This document shows, piece after piece, positions 1 to 7,441 of a stretch of DNA of 64,000 nucleotides (positions within the stretch are counted from its first letter, which is position 1; each line of letters starts with the position of its first letter). A model generated the notes under the pieces. That model did not search any database, had not been told where the DNA came from, and saw only the letters and a list, made by a program, of their open reading frames with translations. The position numbers were made by a program, and so were the translations under genes. The stretch comes from Clostridiales bacterium (GTDB lineage: Bacteria; Bacillota; Clostridia; Saccharofermentanales; Saccharofermentanaceae): NCBI GenBank assembly GCA_017428545.1, contig JAFRQR010000017.1:116449-180448 (forward strand). The letters run 5' to 3'.

Positions 1-1
1 T

Positions 2-970
2 GTGGATGATGAAGATGATGAGGAAGTGATGTCTTCCCAGGTCCGCAGAACTCCGGTAAGCAGAGAAAGAAGAAAACAGATCGAGGCAAGAAGACGCCGT
101 GCGGTCATTTTCATCGTGGTCACTTTCGTCCTTATCCTCCTTGCCGTCGGATTCGGCATTTATTATCTGATTACGAATCTGTCGTCAAAGTCGAGTGGTA
201 CCGGTACTACGGCGACTTCTTCGACGATCGCTTCTTCTTCGGATACCACGCCTGTTTCACAAGAGTCTGAGACGACCACTAGTGAAACGACTGAGCCCGA
301 GGCTACACCTACCCCTGCGGTAACTCCTTTCCCGGCCGGCGGTCCGAGCCTTTCCGGCTATTGTGTCGTGATCGATCCGGGACATCAGGCAGTCGCGAAT
401 ACAGATCCCGAATCCATGTCGTCCTCTATGGGCGGATCGAAAGACCGTTCATCTCAGGGCTACACCGGTGTCGTAAGCGGAACGGATGAATCCGAGATCA
501 ATCTGTCGACGGCGCTCCTGCTCAAAGAGTATCTCGAGTCCCTGGGCTGCGAGGTCTATCTGACACGTGAGACCAATGACGTCGATATTTCCAATAAGGA
601 ACGAGCCGAGTTTGCCGTATCTAAGAATCCGGATCTTTTCATCCGTCTTTACTGTAATGCGGCCAATGACTCGAAGACCAACGGTATCGAAGTCATCGTT
701 CCAAACTCCGGCGAGTACGCATCGCAGGCCGTTACCTGGGGAGAGAACCTCGGAAAGCAGATCGCAAATTCTACGGGAAGTGCTTTTAACGGATGCAAAG
801 CAAGCGAAAAATACAGCGGACTGAACTGGGCGAACTCGGTGCCTTCGTTCATGATCCGTATGGGTTATCTGACCAACAGCGATGACGAAGCATCTCTTAT
901 GGATGAAGAGTATCAGTTTAAGGAGTGTCAGGGCATCGCCCAGTTTATCGCAGCTATGCCGCAGCGCTGA
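2..970 (+). CDS. N-acetylmuramoyl-L-alanine amidase-like membrane protein, degenerate active site, 5' end probably cut by window
   Basis: The protein has a short acidic then basic N-terminus, one membrane segment at about residues 34-58, a Ser/Thr/Pro-rich linker at about 60-115 and an Amidase_3-type domain at about 120-322 facing outward. The family cleaves the MurNAc to L-Ala bond of peptidoglycan with zinc held by His, Glu and His, plus a catalytic Glu. Here the first His survives (DPGH, H128) and a Glu survives in the ESEINLS stretch. The second His position (normally IHAN) reads RLYCN with Tyr217, and the catalytic Glu position (normally VEMGY or VELGY) reads IRMGY with Arg286. It may therefore bind wall material without cutting it. 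The reading frame is open to the window edge and the GTG at base 2 may not be the true start. Confidence 0.8.
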   Translation: MDDEDDEEVMSSQVRRTPVSRERRKQIEARRRRAVIFIVVTFVLILLAVGFGIYYLITNLSSKSSGTGTTATSSTIASSSDTTPVSQESETTTSETTEPEATPTPAVTPFPAGGPSLSGYCVVIDPGHQAVANTDPESMSSSMGGSKDRSSQGYTGVVSGTDESEINLSTALLLKEYLESLGCEVYLTRETNDVDISNKERAEFAVSKNPDLFIRLYCNAANDSKTNGIEVIVPNSGEYASQAVTWGENLGKQIANSTGSAFNGCKASEKYSGLNWANSVPSFMIRMGYLTNSDDEASLMDEEYQFKECQGIAQFIAAMPQR

Positions 971-974
971 TGAA

Positions 975-1003
975 TTGTTGCATACCCTTGTTTATGGTAA
1001 AAT
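975..1003 (+). promoter_or_regulatory. Probable sigma-A promoter of the lipoprotein gene
   Basis: A -35 TTGTTG (975-980) and -10 TAAAAT (998-1003) are separated by 17 bases, and TGG precedes the -10. The site lies in the 66-base gap before the GTG at 1037. Confidence 0.5.
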
Positions 1004-1036
1004 AGTCTGGTTAATGATAAACAAGGGGGATCTCAG

Positions 1037-2173
1037 GTGAAAAGACAACGACTTTTAGCGGCTGCTTCTATTATTCTTTGCTTTATGATGCTCCTGCCTT
1101 CTTGTGGCCTTCACAAAAAACAGGCGACGGAAAAGACTGAGGAAGAGGAAGAAGAACTCGAGGACGAAGAGGATGAAGAGGATGAAGAGGATGACGATAA
1201 GGATCCGTCTACCGGTTCTGCTCCCGAGTTTTCGATGAATGTCACCAAACTTCATCAGTTTATCAGTGACGGTTCGATTTTTGCCGAGAATGTTCCGGTA
1301 CCGACTCCGACACCGATCCCGATGAAACAGAACCCCCTCGGAATGACAAATGATATGGACGGTTATTACAGCGGCGACCTTACGAATGCGGTCATCGTTG
1401 ACAATGAGTATTTTAAGTTCGTCATTCTGAGTGCTGAAGTTACGGATGAGGGCTACATTGTCACCTCTGAACTTACCAATAAATCCGATGTTCCATATCA
1501 GCTTTATCTGCATGATGTTGTTGTCAACAATGTGTGTATGGATACCGACTACTTTTTCAAGACAGAGACGCTTGAACCCAATAAAACCATAACCGATGTG
1601 ACGAACTTTGCCGAGGCTTTCCATGAAGAGGCATATGACAATGCTGTTCCGACGCGCATCTCTTTCCTGATGATCGCTGCTCCGACCGTTGACGGACAGA
1701 CAGCGGTGCTGGCAGACCCCGTCAACCAGCTCAACTACATTCCCGTCAATCTTTTCCCGCAGGGAGAGGCGGCATACGTTTATGAAGATAAACCGATGGG
1801 CAATACCTCCTCCGTCGTATACGACAGTGATGGAGCTCAGTTCATTATCGATAGTTTTGAACTTGATGACTATGCATTCATCGTGTATTACACATACATC
1901 AATAAGACTTCGGATTATATCCAGTTAAGACTCGACGGAGGCACGATGACGCTCGATAAGATGGTTTTTGATGTCGGTAACCAGGCAGCGTTTATTCCGC
2001 CTTATGCGAGAAGGACAGGTTATTTTAAAGTGAGCCGTTCCACGATCGAAGAATCAGGTCTTGATCCGGTTTCGATCCGGCTTGCTTCGATCCCGCTCCG
2101 GGCAGATTCCCTAAATAACGGAGTCATGGTCCTGTGGCAGACAACAGTCAAAAAAGAAGTGGATTTCGGCTGA
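1037..2173 (+). CDS. Acidic lipoprotein of unknown function
   Basis: The N-terminus is a lipoprotein signal: basic MKRQR, a hydrophobic core and the lipobox LPSC, so Cys23 would be lipidated and the protein anchored outside the membrane. Next comes a nearly pure Glu/Asp run (about residues 35-57), then a short linker containing PTPTP. The rest, about 90-378, looks like two beta-rich domains resembling the DUF4352/DUF5067 immunoglobulin-like group. This is inferred from alternating hydrophobic patterns such as FKFVILSAEVTDEGYIV, not from a search. The start is GTG with AAGGGGG about 8 bases upstream; this start gives a complete signal peptide. No enzymatic motif is seen. The acidic run could bind cations or basic wall partners, but that is speculation. 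Confidence 0.75.
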   Translation: MKRQRLLAAASIILCFMMLLPSCGLHKKQATEKTEEEEEELEDEEDEEDEEDDDKDPSTGSAPEFSMNVTKLHQFISDGSIFAENVPVPTPTPIPMKQNPLGMTNDMDGYYSGDLTNAVIVDNEYFKFVILSAEVTDEGYIVTSELTNKSDVPYQLYLHDVVVNNVCMDTDYFFKTETLEPNKTITDVTNFAEAFHEEAYDNAVPTRISFLMIAAPTVDGQTAVLADPVNQLNYIPVNLFPQGEAAYVYEDKPMGNTSSVVYDSDGAQFIIDSFELDDYAFIVYYTYINKTSDYIQLRLDGGTMTLDKMVFDVGNQAAFIPPYARRTGYFKVSRSTIEESGLDPVSIRLASIPLRADSLNNGVMVLWQTTVKKEVDFG

Positions 2174-2215
2174 TGCCGTAACTTAATATTCAATACAAAA
2201 AGGAAGAAATAAGAA

Positions 2216-3382
2216 ATGGGTTTATTTGGCAAAAAGAATAACGGCGATCGAAGTGATTCTAACGAGCAGAACAAGGAAAGTGAAGGGATAAAGTTTCCTT
2301 TTCTGACGATCCTGATCGAAGAAGTCCTTTCCATGACTTCGACCGAGGTTTCCGTCATCGGAAATGTTCGCGGAACTGATCTTAAAGAAGGACAGGAACT
2401 TTATCTTCTCGGAAGAAAGGGTAAGTCCGTCAAGACCAGGGCACTTCGTATCGAGGATGCCTTGATGAGTAAAATGCCCGAAGCAAAAGAGGGAGAAAAT
2501 GTTTCCGTCGTTCTGGAAGGATTAAGAAGCGGCGATGTTTCGAGATATGATGTTATTTCGACCGTGAATTATGTCACGGCGGAACAAGAACCTTCCAAGG
2601 AGTTCGTAAATCCTTTCCTTACCGCATTTTTGCGTGAAGCGAAAAAGTGTGATGAACAGGGTGAAGATGGCACAAAGCCGGAAAACCGTGAATATATGAG
2701 CCGTCTTGTCGAATGTATCGCCGAGGATGCCAAATTCCTTTCTCCCTGCATGCATCCGGAAGAAAATGCAAAGCCGGGAAGTATCGGTGTGGCTCTTCTT
2801 AAGGGAAAGGGAGGAAAAACATACCTTCCGCTGTTTACGGACGCCCACGAGATCGAGATCACGGAAGGCCTTCCGGAAAAACTCCTTCAGCAACTGGATT
2901 TCCCGCGTATCATGAACATCGTAAAGCAGGCTCCGATCGATGGTATCATCATCAATCCGAGATCTGCCGGTTTCGTGCTTACCCGCCAGATCCTTGAGAG
3001 CCTGGAGTATCACAAGCGCAAGATCGATAATCACATCAAAGAGCAGAAACTGGATACATCCCAACCGATCATGATCGCGATCCCGACGGATGAGAATACA
3101 CCAAATGATCTTTTTAATGCGTTAAAGGAACATATGAAGAATGAATCGCGCATCCTCCGTGCGTGGTATGGTCTGATGATCTTCCCGAAGGAAGACAAAA
3201 AGGCGCATCTGATCGTGATCGATACTTTGGAAGAAGCTCCGGAAGTATTCGGTGCCATCGGAAGAGTCGCCCAGCCGTATCTTGAGGATCTGCAGCTGAA
3301 CATGCAGGCGGCATCCAAAGTCAAGAATATGACGGAGAAGATGATGCTGTTCTACGAAAGAGAAGATACGATCACGGTCTGA
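2216..3382 (+). CDS. SseB-family protein with N-terminal EF-Tu-domain-2-like barrel
   Basis: Residues about 20-120 resemble the second domain of translational GTPases: VSVIGNVRG, then LKEGQELYLLGRKG, VKTRALRIED, and GENVSVVLEGLRSGDVSRYDVIS match the EF-Tu pattern of a barrel with the 'one turn over' loop. There is no GTPase domain. Residues about 130-250 and 260-388 fit the SseB N- and C-terminal domains (FLTAFLREA; YLPLFTDAHEIE; IDGIIINPRSAGFVLTRQILE; MIFPKEDKKAHLIVID). SseB was named for an effect on serine sensitivity in E. coli, and its biochemical role is unclear. The start ATG follows AAGGAAGAAATAAGA. It lies 42 bases after the lipoprotein gene without an obvious terminator, so the two are probably cotranscribed. 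Converges with larE. Confidence 0.65.
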   Translation: MGLFGKKNNGDRSDSNEQNKESEGIKFPFLTILIEEVLSMTSTEVSVIGNVRGTDLKEGQELYLLGRKGKSVKTRALRIEDALMSKMPEAKEGENVSVVLEGLRSGDVSRYDVISTVNYVTAEQEPSKEFVNPFLTAFLREAKKCDEQGEDGTKPENREYMSRLVECIAEDAKFLSPCMHPEENAKPGSIGVALLKGKGGKTYLPLFTDAHEIEITEGLPEKLLQQLDFPRIMNIVKQAPIDGIIINPRSAGFVLTRQILESLEYHKRKIDNHIKEQKLDTSQPIMIAIPTDENTPNDLFNALKEHMKNESRILRAWYGLMIFPKEDKKAHLIVIDTLEEAPEVFGAIGRVAQPYLEDLQLNMQAASKVKNMTEKMMLFYEREDTITV

Positions 3383-3389
3383 CCATCGT

Positions 3390-4226
3390 TCATTTCTTCA
3401 GCACTTCATTCATGCTGCCGACACGATAACCTTTCAGGTCTAATGAAACGTACATGAACCCGATCTCGCGGAATCTTGTATAGATCTTTTCGCGTGTATC
3501 ATCGTCTGCAATACGCGTGATATCTTTTGCCGGAACTTCGATCCTTGCAAGGTTCCCGTGCATTCTTACGCGCTCTTCGATAAATCCCAGTTCAATAAGA
3601 AATTGCTCGGCCTGATCGATCATATGCAGTTTTTCTTCCGTGATCTCTTCGCCGTATACAAAGCGTGAAGCAAGGCAGGCATATGCGGGTTTGCTCCATG
3701 TGGGAAGACCCATGGCTTTGGAAATGGCACGGATCTCAGATTTATGAAGCCCGGCTTCTCTCAAAGGACTTTTGACATCCAGTTCTGAAACTGCGCGAAG
3801 TCCCGGACGATAATCTCCGAGATCGTCCATATTCGATCCTTCGGCCAGATATGTGATCCCGTAAGCTTCTGCGGTCTTTCTGATCTCGGTAAAAACACCT
3901 CGCTTACAAAAGTAGCAGCGGTCCGGAGAATTGTGCCGGTATGATTCTTCTTTTAAAGGGTCGACTGTACAAGTGACATAACGGATCCCGCGTTCTTCAC
4001 AAAAAGACTTGGCTTCCTTAAGTTCTCTTCCCGGAAAAGCAGCGTCGACACAGATCACGCCGAGGGCTTTGTCGCCTAAGACATTATGGGCAACGGCAAG
4101 AAGTAAAGAGGAGTCGACTCCGCCGGAAAACCCGACGGCAAGGGAACCCAGATCGCGGATGTACGATTCCAGTTTATCAAGTTTCGTCTTTAGTTCTTCT
4201 GACAGTAAATCTTTCTGTTCGATCAT
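3390..4226 (-). CDS. larE: ATP-dependent sacrificial sulfur transferase LarE
   Basis: LarE activates a carboxylated nicotinate by adenylation and donates sulfur during synthesis of the nickel-pincer cofactor of lactate racemase and relatives. The PP-loop AVGFSGGVDSSLL sits near residue 30. The family segments PDRCYFCK and AYACLASRF follow; the Cys of CLASR corresponds to the residue that gives up its sulfur in Lactobacillus LarE. The frame extends upstream to 4394, but that stretch runs over the tmRNA gene. The ATG at 4226 has AGGAG six bases upstream and gives 278 residues, normal for the family. No larA, larB or larC is visible nearby, so partners must lie elsewhere or the protein serves another thiolation. 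Confidence 0.85.
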   Translation of the reverse strand: MIEQKDLLSEELKTKLDKLESYIRDLGSLAVGFSGGVDSSLLLAVAHNVLGDKALGVICVDAAFPGRELKEAKSFCEERGIRYVTCTVDPLKEESYRHNSPDRCYFCKRGVFTEIRKTAEAYGITYLAEGSNMDDLGDYRPGLRAVSELDVKSPLREAGLHKSEIRAISKAMGLPTWSKPAYACLASRFVYGEEITEEKLHMIDQAEQFLIELGFIEERVRMHGNLARIEVPAKDITRIADDDTREKIYTRFREIGFMYVSLDLKGYRVGSMNEVLKK

Positions 4227-4268
4227 AAGTGCTCCTTGCCGGTGATTGCCGATATTTATGTATTTCTC

Positions 4269-4297
4269 ATTATAGCATCCGCATTTTTCTAAAACAA
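4269..4297 (-). promoter_or_regulatory. Probable larE promoter
   Basis: On the minus strand a -35 TTGTTT (4297-4292) and -10 TATAAT (4274-4269) have 17-base spacing. The -35 overlaps the T tract of the ssrA terminator, so the two elements share bases. Confidence 0.6.
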
Positions 4298-4322
4298 AAC
4301 CCGCAAATCTGATATTTGCGGG
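4291..4322 (-). terminator. Rho-independent terminator of ssrA
   Basis: On the minus strand CCCGCAAAT and ATTTGCGGG form a perfect 9-bp stem with a 5-base loop, followed by TTTTGTTTT. It lies about 33 bases past the mature 3' end of tmRNA. Confidence 0.85.
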
Positions 4323-4354
4323 TGCTTTTGACATGGCGGCTATTGCCGCGAAAT

Positions 4355-4733
4355 TGGTGGAGGCGAGGAGAATCGAACTCCTGTCCGAAACCACGTCAAC
4401 AAGGACATCTCCGGGTGCAGTTCGTGTTTGGAGTATTCCCCTGGATCACGTTCCCACGAACAGGAAGAGATCTCCGGTAGCTTCATAGATACATCTCCGA
4501 CGCAAAGCTTTGCCGAAGGCGTTGTCCCGTTTAACCTGCCGACAGGTAAGGTCTGTCATCTGACATCTCCGGTCCGGCCGACAGATAGACCGGGGAGATG
4601 GTAGCTAAATTAAGCAGCTACGAGTTGTGTATTGTTTGCAATTACTTGCATTTCTCGTTTTTTTAAGAGGCCAACGAGAATCCTCTACCCGCTTTCCAAG
4701 TCTCCACGACCCCGTCGAAACCAGTGCGCCCCC
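4355..4733 (-). ncRNA. ssrA: tmRNA (transfer-messenger RNA)
   Basis: The minus strand starts GGGGGCGCACTGGTTTCGAC and ends with a T-arm-like GGAGTTCGATTCTCC, then CGCCTCCACCA with encoded CCA. GGGGGCG and CGCCTCC pair as a 7-bp acceptor stem with one G-U. tmRNA rescues ribosomes stalled on broken messages by adding a degradation tag. The tag frame is bounded by TAA upstream and reads GCA AAC AAT ACA CAA CTC GTA GCT GCT TAA (4639-4610), giving ANNTQLVAA plus the alanine carried by tmRNA. The hydrophobic LVAA end fits ClpXP recognition. The length of 379 is typical. It has its own promoter and terminator. Confidence 0.95.
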
Positions 4734-4769
4734 ACATTTCACAACTCTCTTATGTGGTTTTGTGTGGTG

Positions 4770-4798
4770 ATTATACTAGAAGTAGATTTGAATGGCAA
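4770..4798 (-). promoter_or_regulatory. Promoter of ssrA
   Basis: On the minus strand a -35 TTGCCA (4798-4793) and perfect -10 TATAAT (4775-4770) are separated by 17 bases. It would start a precursor about 30 bases before the mature 5' end, which RNase P would trim. Confidence 0.75.
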
Positions 4799-4822
4799 TA
4801 GTATTTTCTCTTTGTATACAAG

Positions 4823-4831
4823 TGATATAAT
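4823..4831 (+). promoter_or_regulatory. Extended -10 promoter of the GH3 gene
   Basis: TGATATAAT is an extended -10 about 42 bases before the GH3 start, divergent from the ssrA promoter. No convincing -35 is seen. Confidence 0.4.
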
Positions 4832-4872
4832 AAGATAAAGGAAACTTGCGGTTTGTGTTGAGGTAAATAAAT

Positions 4873-7320
4873 ATGGCTTCCGAATTTGTTACGTCGCTGA
4901 TGAGTAAACTGTCTGTAAAGCAGAAAGCATCTCTTTGTTCCGGCTGGGATTTCTGGCGGACACAAAGACTCCCGATCAATAATGTTCCGCCGATCATGAT
5001 GACGGATGGTCCTCACGGTCTCAGAAAACAGGAGTCCCAAGAGGGAAGAGCAGGTGCAGGTGACAGCCGTCCCGCAACGTGTTTTCCGCCTGCCGCGACA
5101 ACGGCGAATTCGTTTAATACTGATCTTCTGGAGGAGATCGGAAGAGCGATCGGTGAAGAAGCGGTCGATCAGGATGTTTCCATCGTTCTCGGCCCTGCGA
5201 TCAATATCAAGCGCTCTCCGCTTTGCGGACGTAATTTCGAATATGTCTCGGAAGACCCTTATCTGGCAGGTAAACTCGGTGCTGCCTGGGTACGCGGTGT
5301 GCAGAGCAACGGTGTAGGTACATCCGTAAAACATTTTGCCGCGAACAGTCAGGAGAAGTGCCGCCTGATCAATGATTCGATCGTAGATGAAAGAACTCTT
5401 CGTGAGATCTATCTTTCCGCGTTTGAAACAGTCATTAAAGAATCCAAACCATGGACCGTCATGTGTGCCTATAACCGTCTGAACGGTACTTACTGCTGTG
5501 AAAACAGAAAACTCCTGACGGATATCCTCCGTGATGAGTGGGGCTTTGACGGCGTCGTTATGAGTGACTGGGGAGCTACGGACAATCGTCTCGATTCTCT
5601 GGCGGCAGGTCTTGAACTGGAGATGCCGACATCCGTCGGAGAACGAGACAGAATGATCTGCGAAGCCGTTGATTCCGGCAAAATGCCGATGGCGCTACTG
5701 GACCGCGCAGCGGAGAGAATGCTGACGCTTATCGAAAAAGGATTAAACAAACCGAATCCGACTTCGTCTCCGTACCAGAATCATCAGAGACTGGCCCGAC
5801 AGGCTTTTGAAGAGTCGGCGGTACTTCTGAAAAACGACGGGCTTCTGCCGATCGCTCCGCAAGCGAGTGTCGCTGTTCTTGGAGCCATGGCAAAAGAGAC
5901 GAGATTCCAGGGTGGAGGCAGTTCACATATCCATCCTACGAATGTCACCCACGCTTTTAGTGGCTTTTCTTCCACGAAGGCGAATTTCGTTTACGAACCC
6001 GGCTATTCCCTGGAGACGGAAGAGGTCGATGAAAAACTCCTCACGGCGGCTGTTGACGCTGCCAAGGATAAAGATGTCGTCGTGATCTTTGCCGGACTTC
6101 CGGAGAGCTTTGAATCAGAGTCTTTCGACAGAACACATATGAACCTTCCGAAATCCCATACCAGACTGATCGAAGAAGTTGTCAGAAGGAACAGCAATGT
6201 CTGCGTTGTCCTTTATGCCGGATCTCCCGTTGAGATGCCCTGGGTATCTCAGGTAAGGTCGATCCTGATGGCATATCTGCCGGGCCAGGAAGGTGCCGGT
6301 GCGATCGCCGATATCCTTTACGGCAAGGTCAATCCTTCCGGTAAACTCGCTGAAACTTTCCCGCTGAAACTTACGGATACACCTACGTATCTTTACTTCG
6401 GCGAACCTCGCCAGACGCTCTACAGTGAGAGTGTATATGTCGGATACAGATATTACGACGCGGCCAATATGCCGGTGCTTTTCCCGTTTGGTCATGGCCT
6501 TTCTTATTCGAAATTCTCATATGGAGAGATCTCCCTGTCTTCTTCTGATATTGATGAAGATACCCCTCTGACGGTTTCCGTTGATGTAACTAACATAAGT
6601 GAAGTTGACGGAAAAGAGATCGTTCAGCTTTATGTGGCTCCGCCGGAATCTGTGATCTATAAGCCGAAGCGTCAGCTGTGCGGCTTCAAGAAAGTCTACA
6701 TTCAGCGCGGCGAGACCAGAACAGTCGAGTTTAAAGTCGATAAGCGGGCTTTTGCTTATTACAATGTTACGGCAGGCGACTGGCATGTAGAAAGCGGAAC
6801 ATATAAACTTGAGGTAGGTGCTTCTTCAAGAGATATCCGCGGATCCCGCGAAATCAATGTAAAATCCAATCATCCGGAGATCGTGGTCCCTGATTACAGG
6901 CAAAAAGCTCCCCAGTATTATCATCTGGATGTACAGACCAAGATATTCGACAAGAAGCAGTTCGAAGCGGTCCTCGGAAAAGAGATCAAGGAAGAAAAAG
7001 CGCCGAAGAAGGGGCAGTTCACAATGAATTCCTCGCTCATGGATCTTCAGAACGGCAACCTGAAGAGTAAGCTGTTCTACAAGATGACGATGCTTGGCGT
7101 AAAGAAAAGAAACCGTAAAGAAACGCAGGAGAATCTCCGGAAGATGAATGAAGTCATGACACGTGAGATGCCGCTTCGTACCGTAGCCACATTCTCCCTC
7201 GGAAAGATCACGCTCGAGCAGATGGATGCGTTGCTTCTGATCTTTAACGGACATTTCTTTAAAGGAATGTGGAAACTCAAGAAAGCGAAGAAACGTAAAA
7301 AAGAACTCAATTTCCTGTGA
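4873..7320 (+). CDS. Glycoside hydrolase family 3 protein (beta-glucosidase type)
   Basis: GH3 enzymes release terminal beta-linked glucose, xylose or related sugars from oligosaccharides. Visible motifs are MMTDGPHGLRKQ near residue 40, KHFAANSQE near 155, CAYNRLNG near 200 and GVVMSDWGA with the predicted nucleophile Asp232. The second alpha/beta domain follows (AVLLKNDGLLPI; GGGSSHIHP), then a fibronectin-III-like domain at about 560-660 (TVSVDVTNISEVDGKEIVQLYV). A C-terminal extension of about 140 residues ends in a Lys/Arg-rich tail (LKKAKKRKKELNFL); similar tails are known in GH3 proteins of gut Firmicutes. There is no signal peptide, so it acts on imported oligosaccharides. The start ATG is preceded by GAGGT. 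Sugar specificity cannot be read from sequence alone. Confidence 0.88.
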   Translation: MASEFVTSLMSKLSVKQKASLCSGWDFWRTQRLPINNVPPIMMTDGPHGLRKQESQEGRAGAGDSRPATCFPPAATTANSFNTDLLEEIGRAIGEEAVDQDVSIVLGPAINIKRSPLCGRNFEYVSEDPYLAGKLGAAWVRGVQSNGVGTSVKHFAANSQEKCRLINDSIVDERTLREIYLSAFETVIKESKPWTVMCAYNRLNGTYCCENRKLLTDILRDEWGFDGVVMSDWGATDNRLDSLAAGLELEMPTSVGERDRMICEAVDSGKMPMALLDRAAERMLTLIEKGLNKPNPTSSPYQNHQRLARQAFEESAVLLKNDGLLPIAPQASVAVLGAMAKETRFQGGGSSHIHPTNVTHAFSGFSSTKANFVYEPGYSLETEEVDEKLLTAAVDAAKDKDVVVIFAGLPESFESESFDRTHMNLPKSHTRLIEEVVRRNSNVCVVLYAGSPVEMPWVSQVRSILMAYLPGQEGAGAIADILYGKVNPSGKLAETFPLKLTDTPTYLYFGEPRQTLYSESVYVGYRYYDAANMPVLFPFGHGLSYSKFSYGEISLSSSDIDEDTPLTVSVDVTNISEVDGKEIVQLYVAPPESVIYKPKRQLCGFKKVYIQRGETRTVEFKVDKRAFAYYNVTAGDWHVESGTYKLEVGASSRDIRGSREINVKSNHPEIVVPDYRQKAPQYYHLDVQTKIFDKKQFEAVLGKEIKEEKAPKKGQFTMNSSLMDLQNGNLKSKLFYKMTMLGVKKRNRKETQENLRKMNEVMTREMPLRTVATFSLGKITLEQMDALLLIFNGHFFKGMWKLKKAKKRKKELNFL

Positions 7321-7354
7321 CGTGAAATTGTTGCCTTGATTACTTCAAATTGAA

Positions 7355-7371
7355 ACATGTCTGATACATGT
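7355..7371 (+). promoter_or_regulatory. Repeated palindrome ACATGT, possible operator
   Basis: Two copies of the palindrome ACATGT are separated by CTGAT in the 121-base gap between the GH3 and GH2 genes. TACAAT at 7389-7394 may be a -10. The arrangement could be a regulator site, but the match is short. Nothing else is seen in the gap. Confidence 0.25.
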
Positions 7372-7441
7372 GACGGAATGCACCGTGCTACAATATCGTT
7401 AACAGACTGCATAACTATGCAAAGATGTAACGGAGAGAAGC

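Noticed and set aside
4227..4394. N-terminal extension of larE
   Set aside because: It would run through the larE promoter, the ssrA terminator and the tmRNA 3' end; the internal ATG has a proper ribosome binding site.
4632..4838. Small plus-strand open frame of 68 residues
   Set aside because: It lies over the tmRNA gene and its promoter on the other strand.
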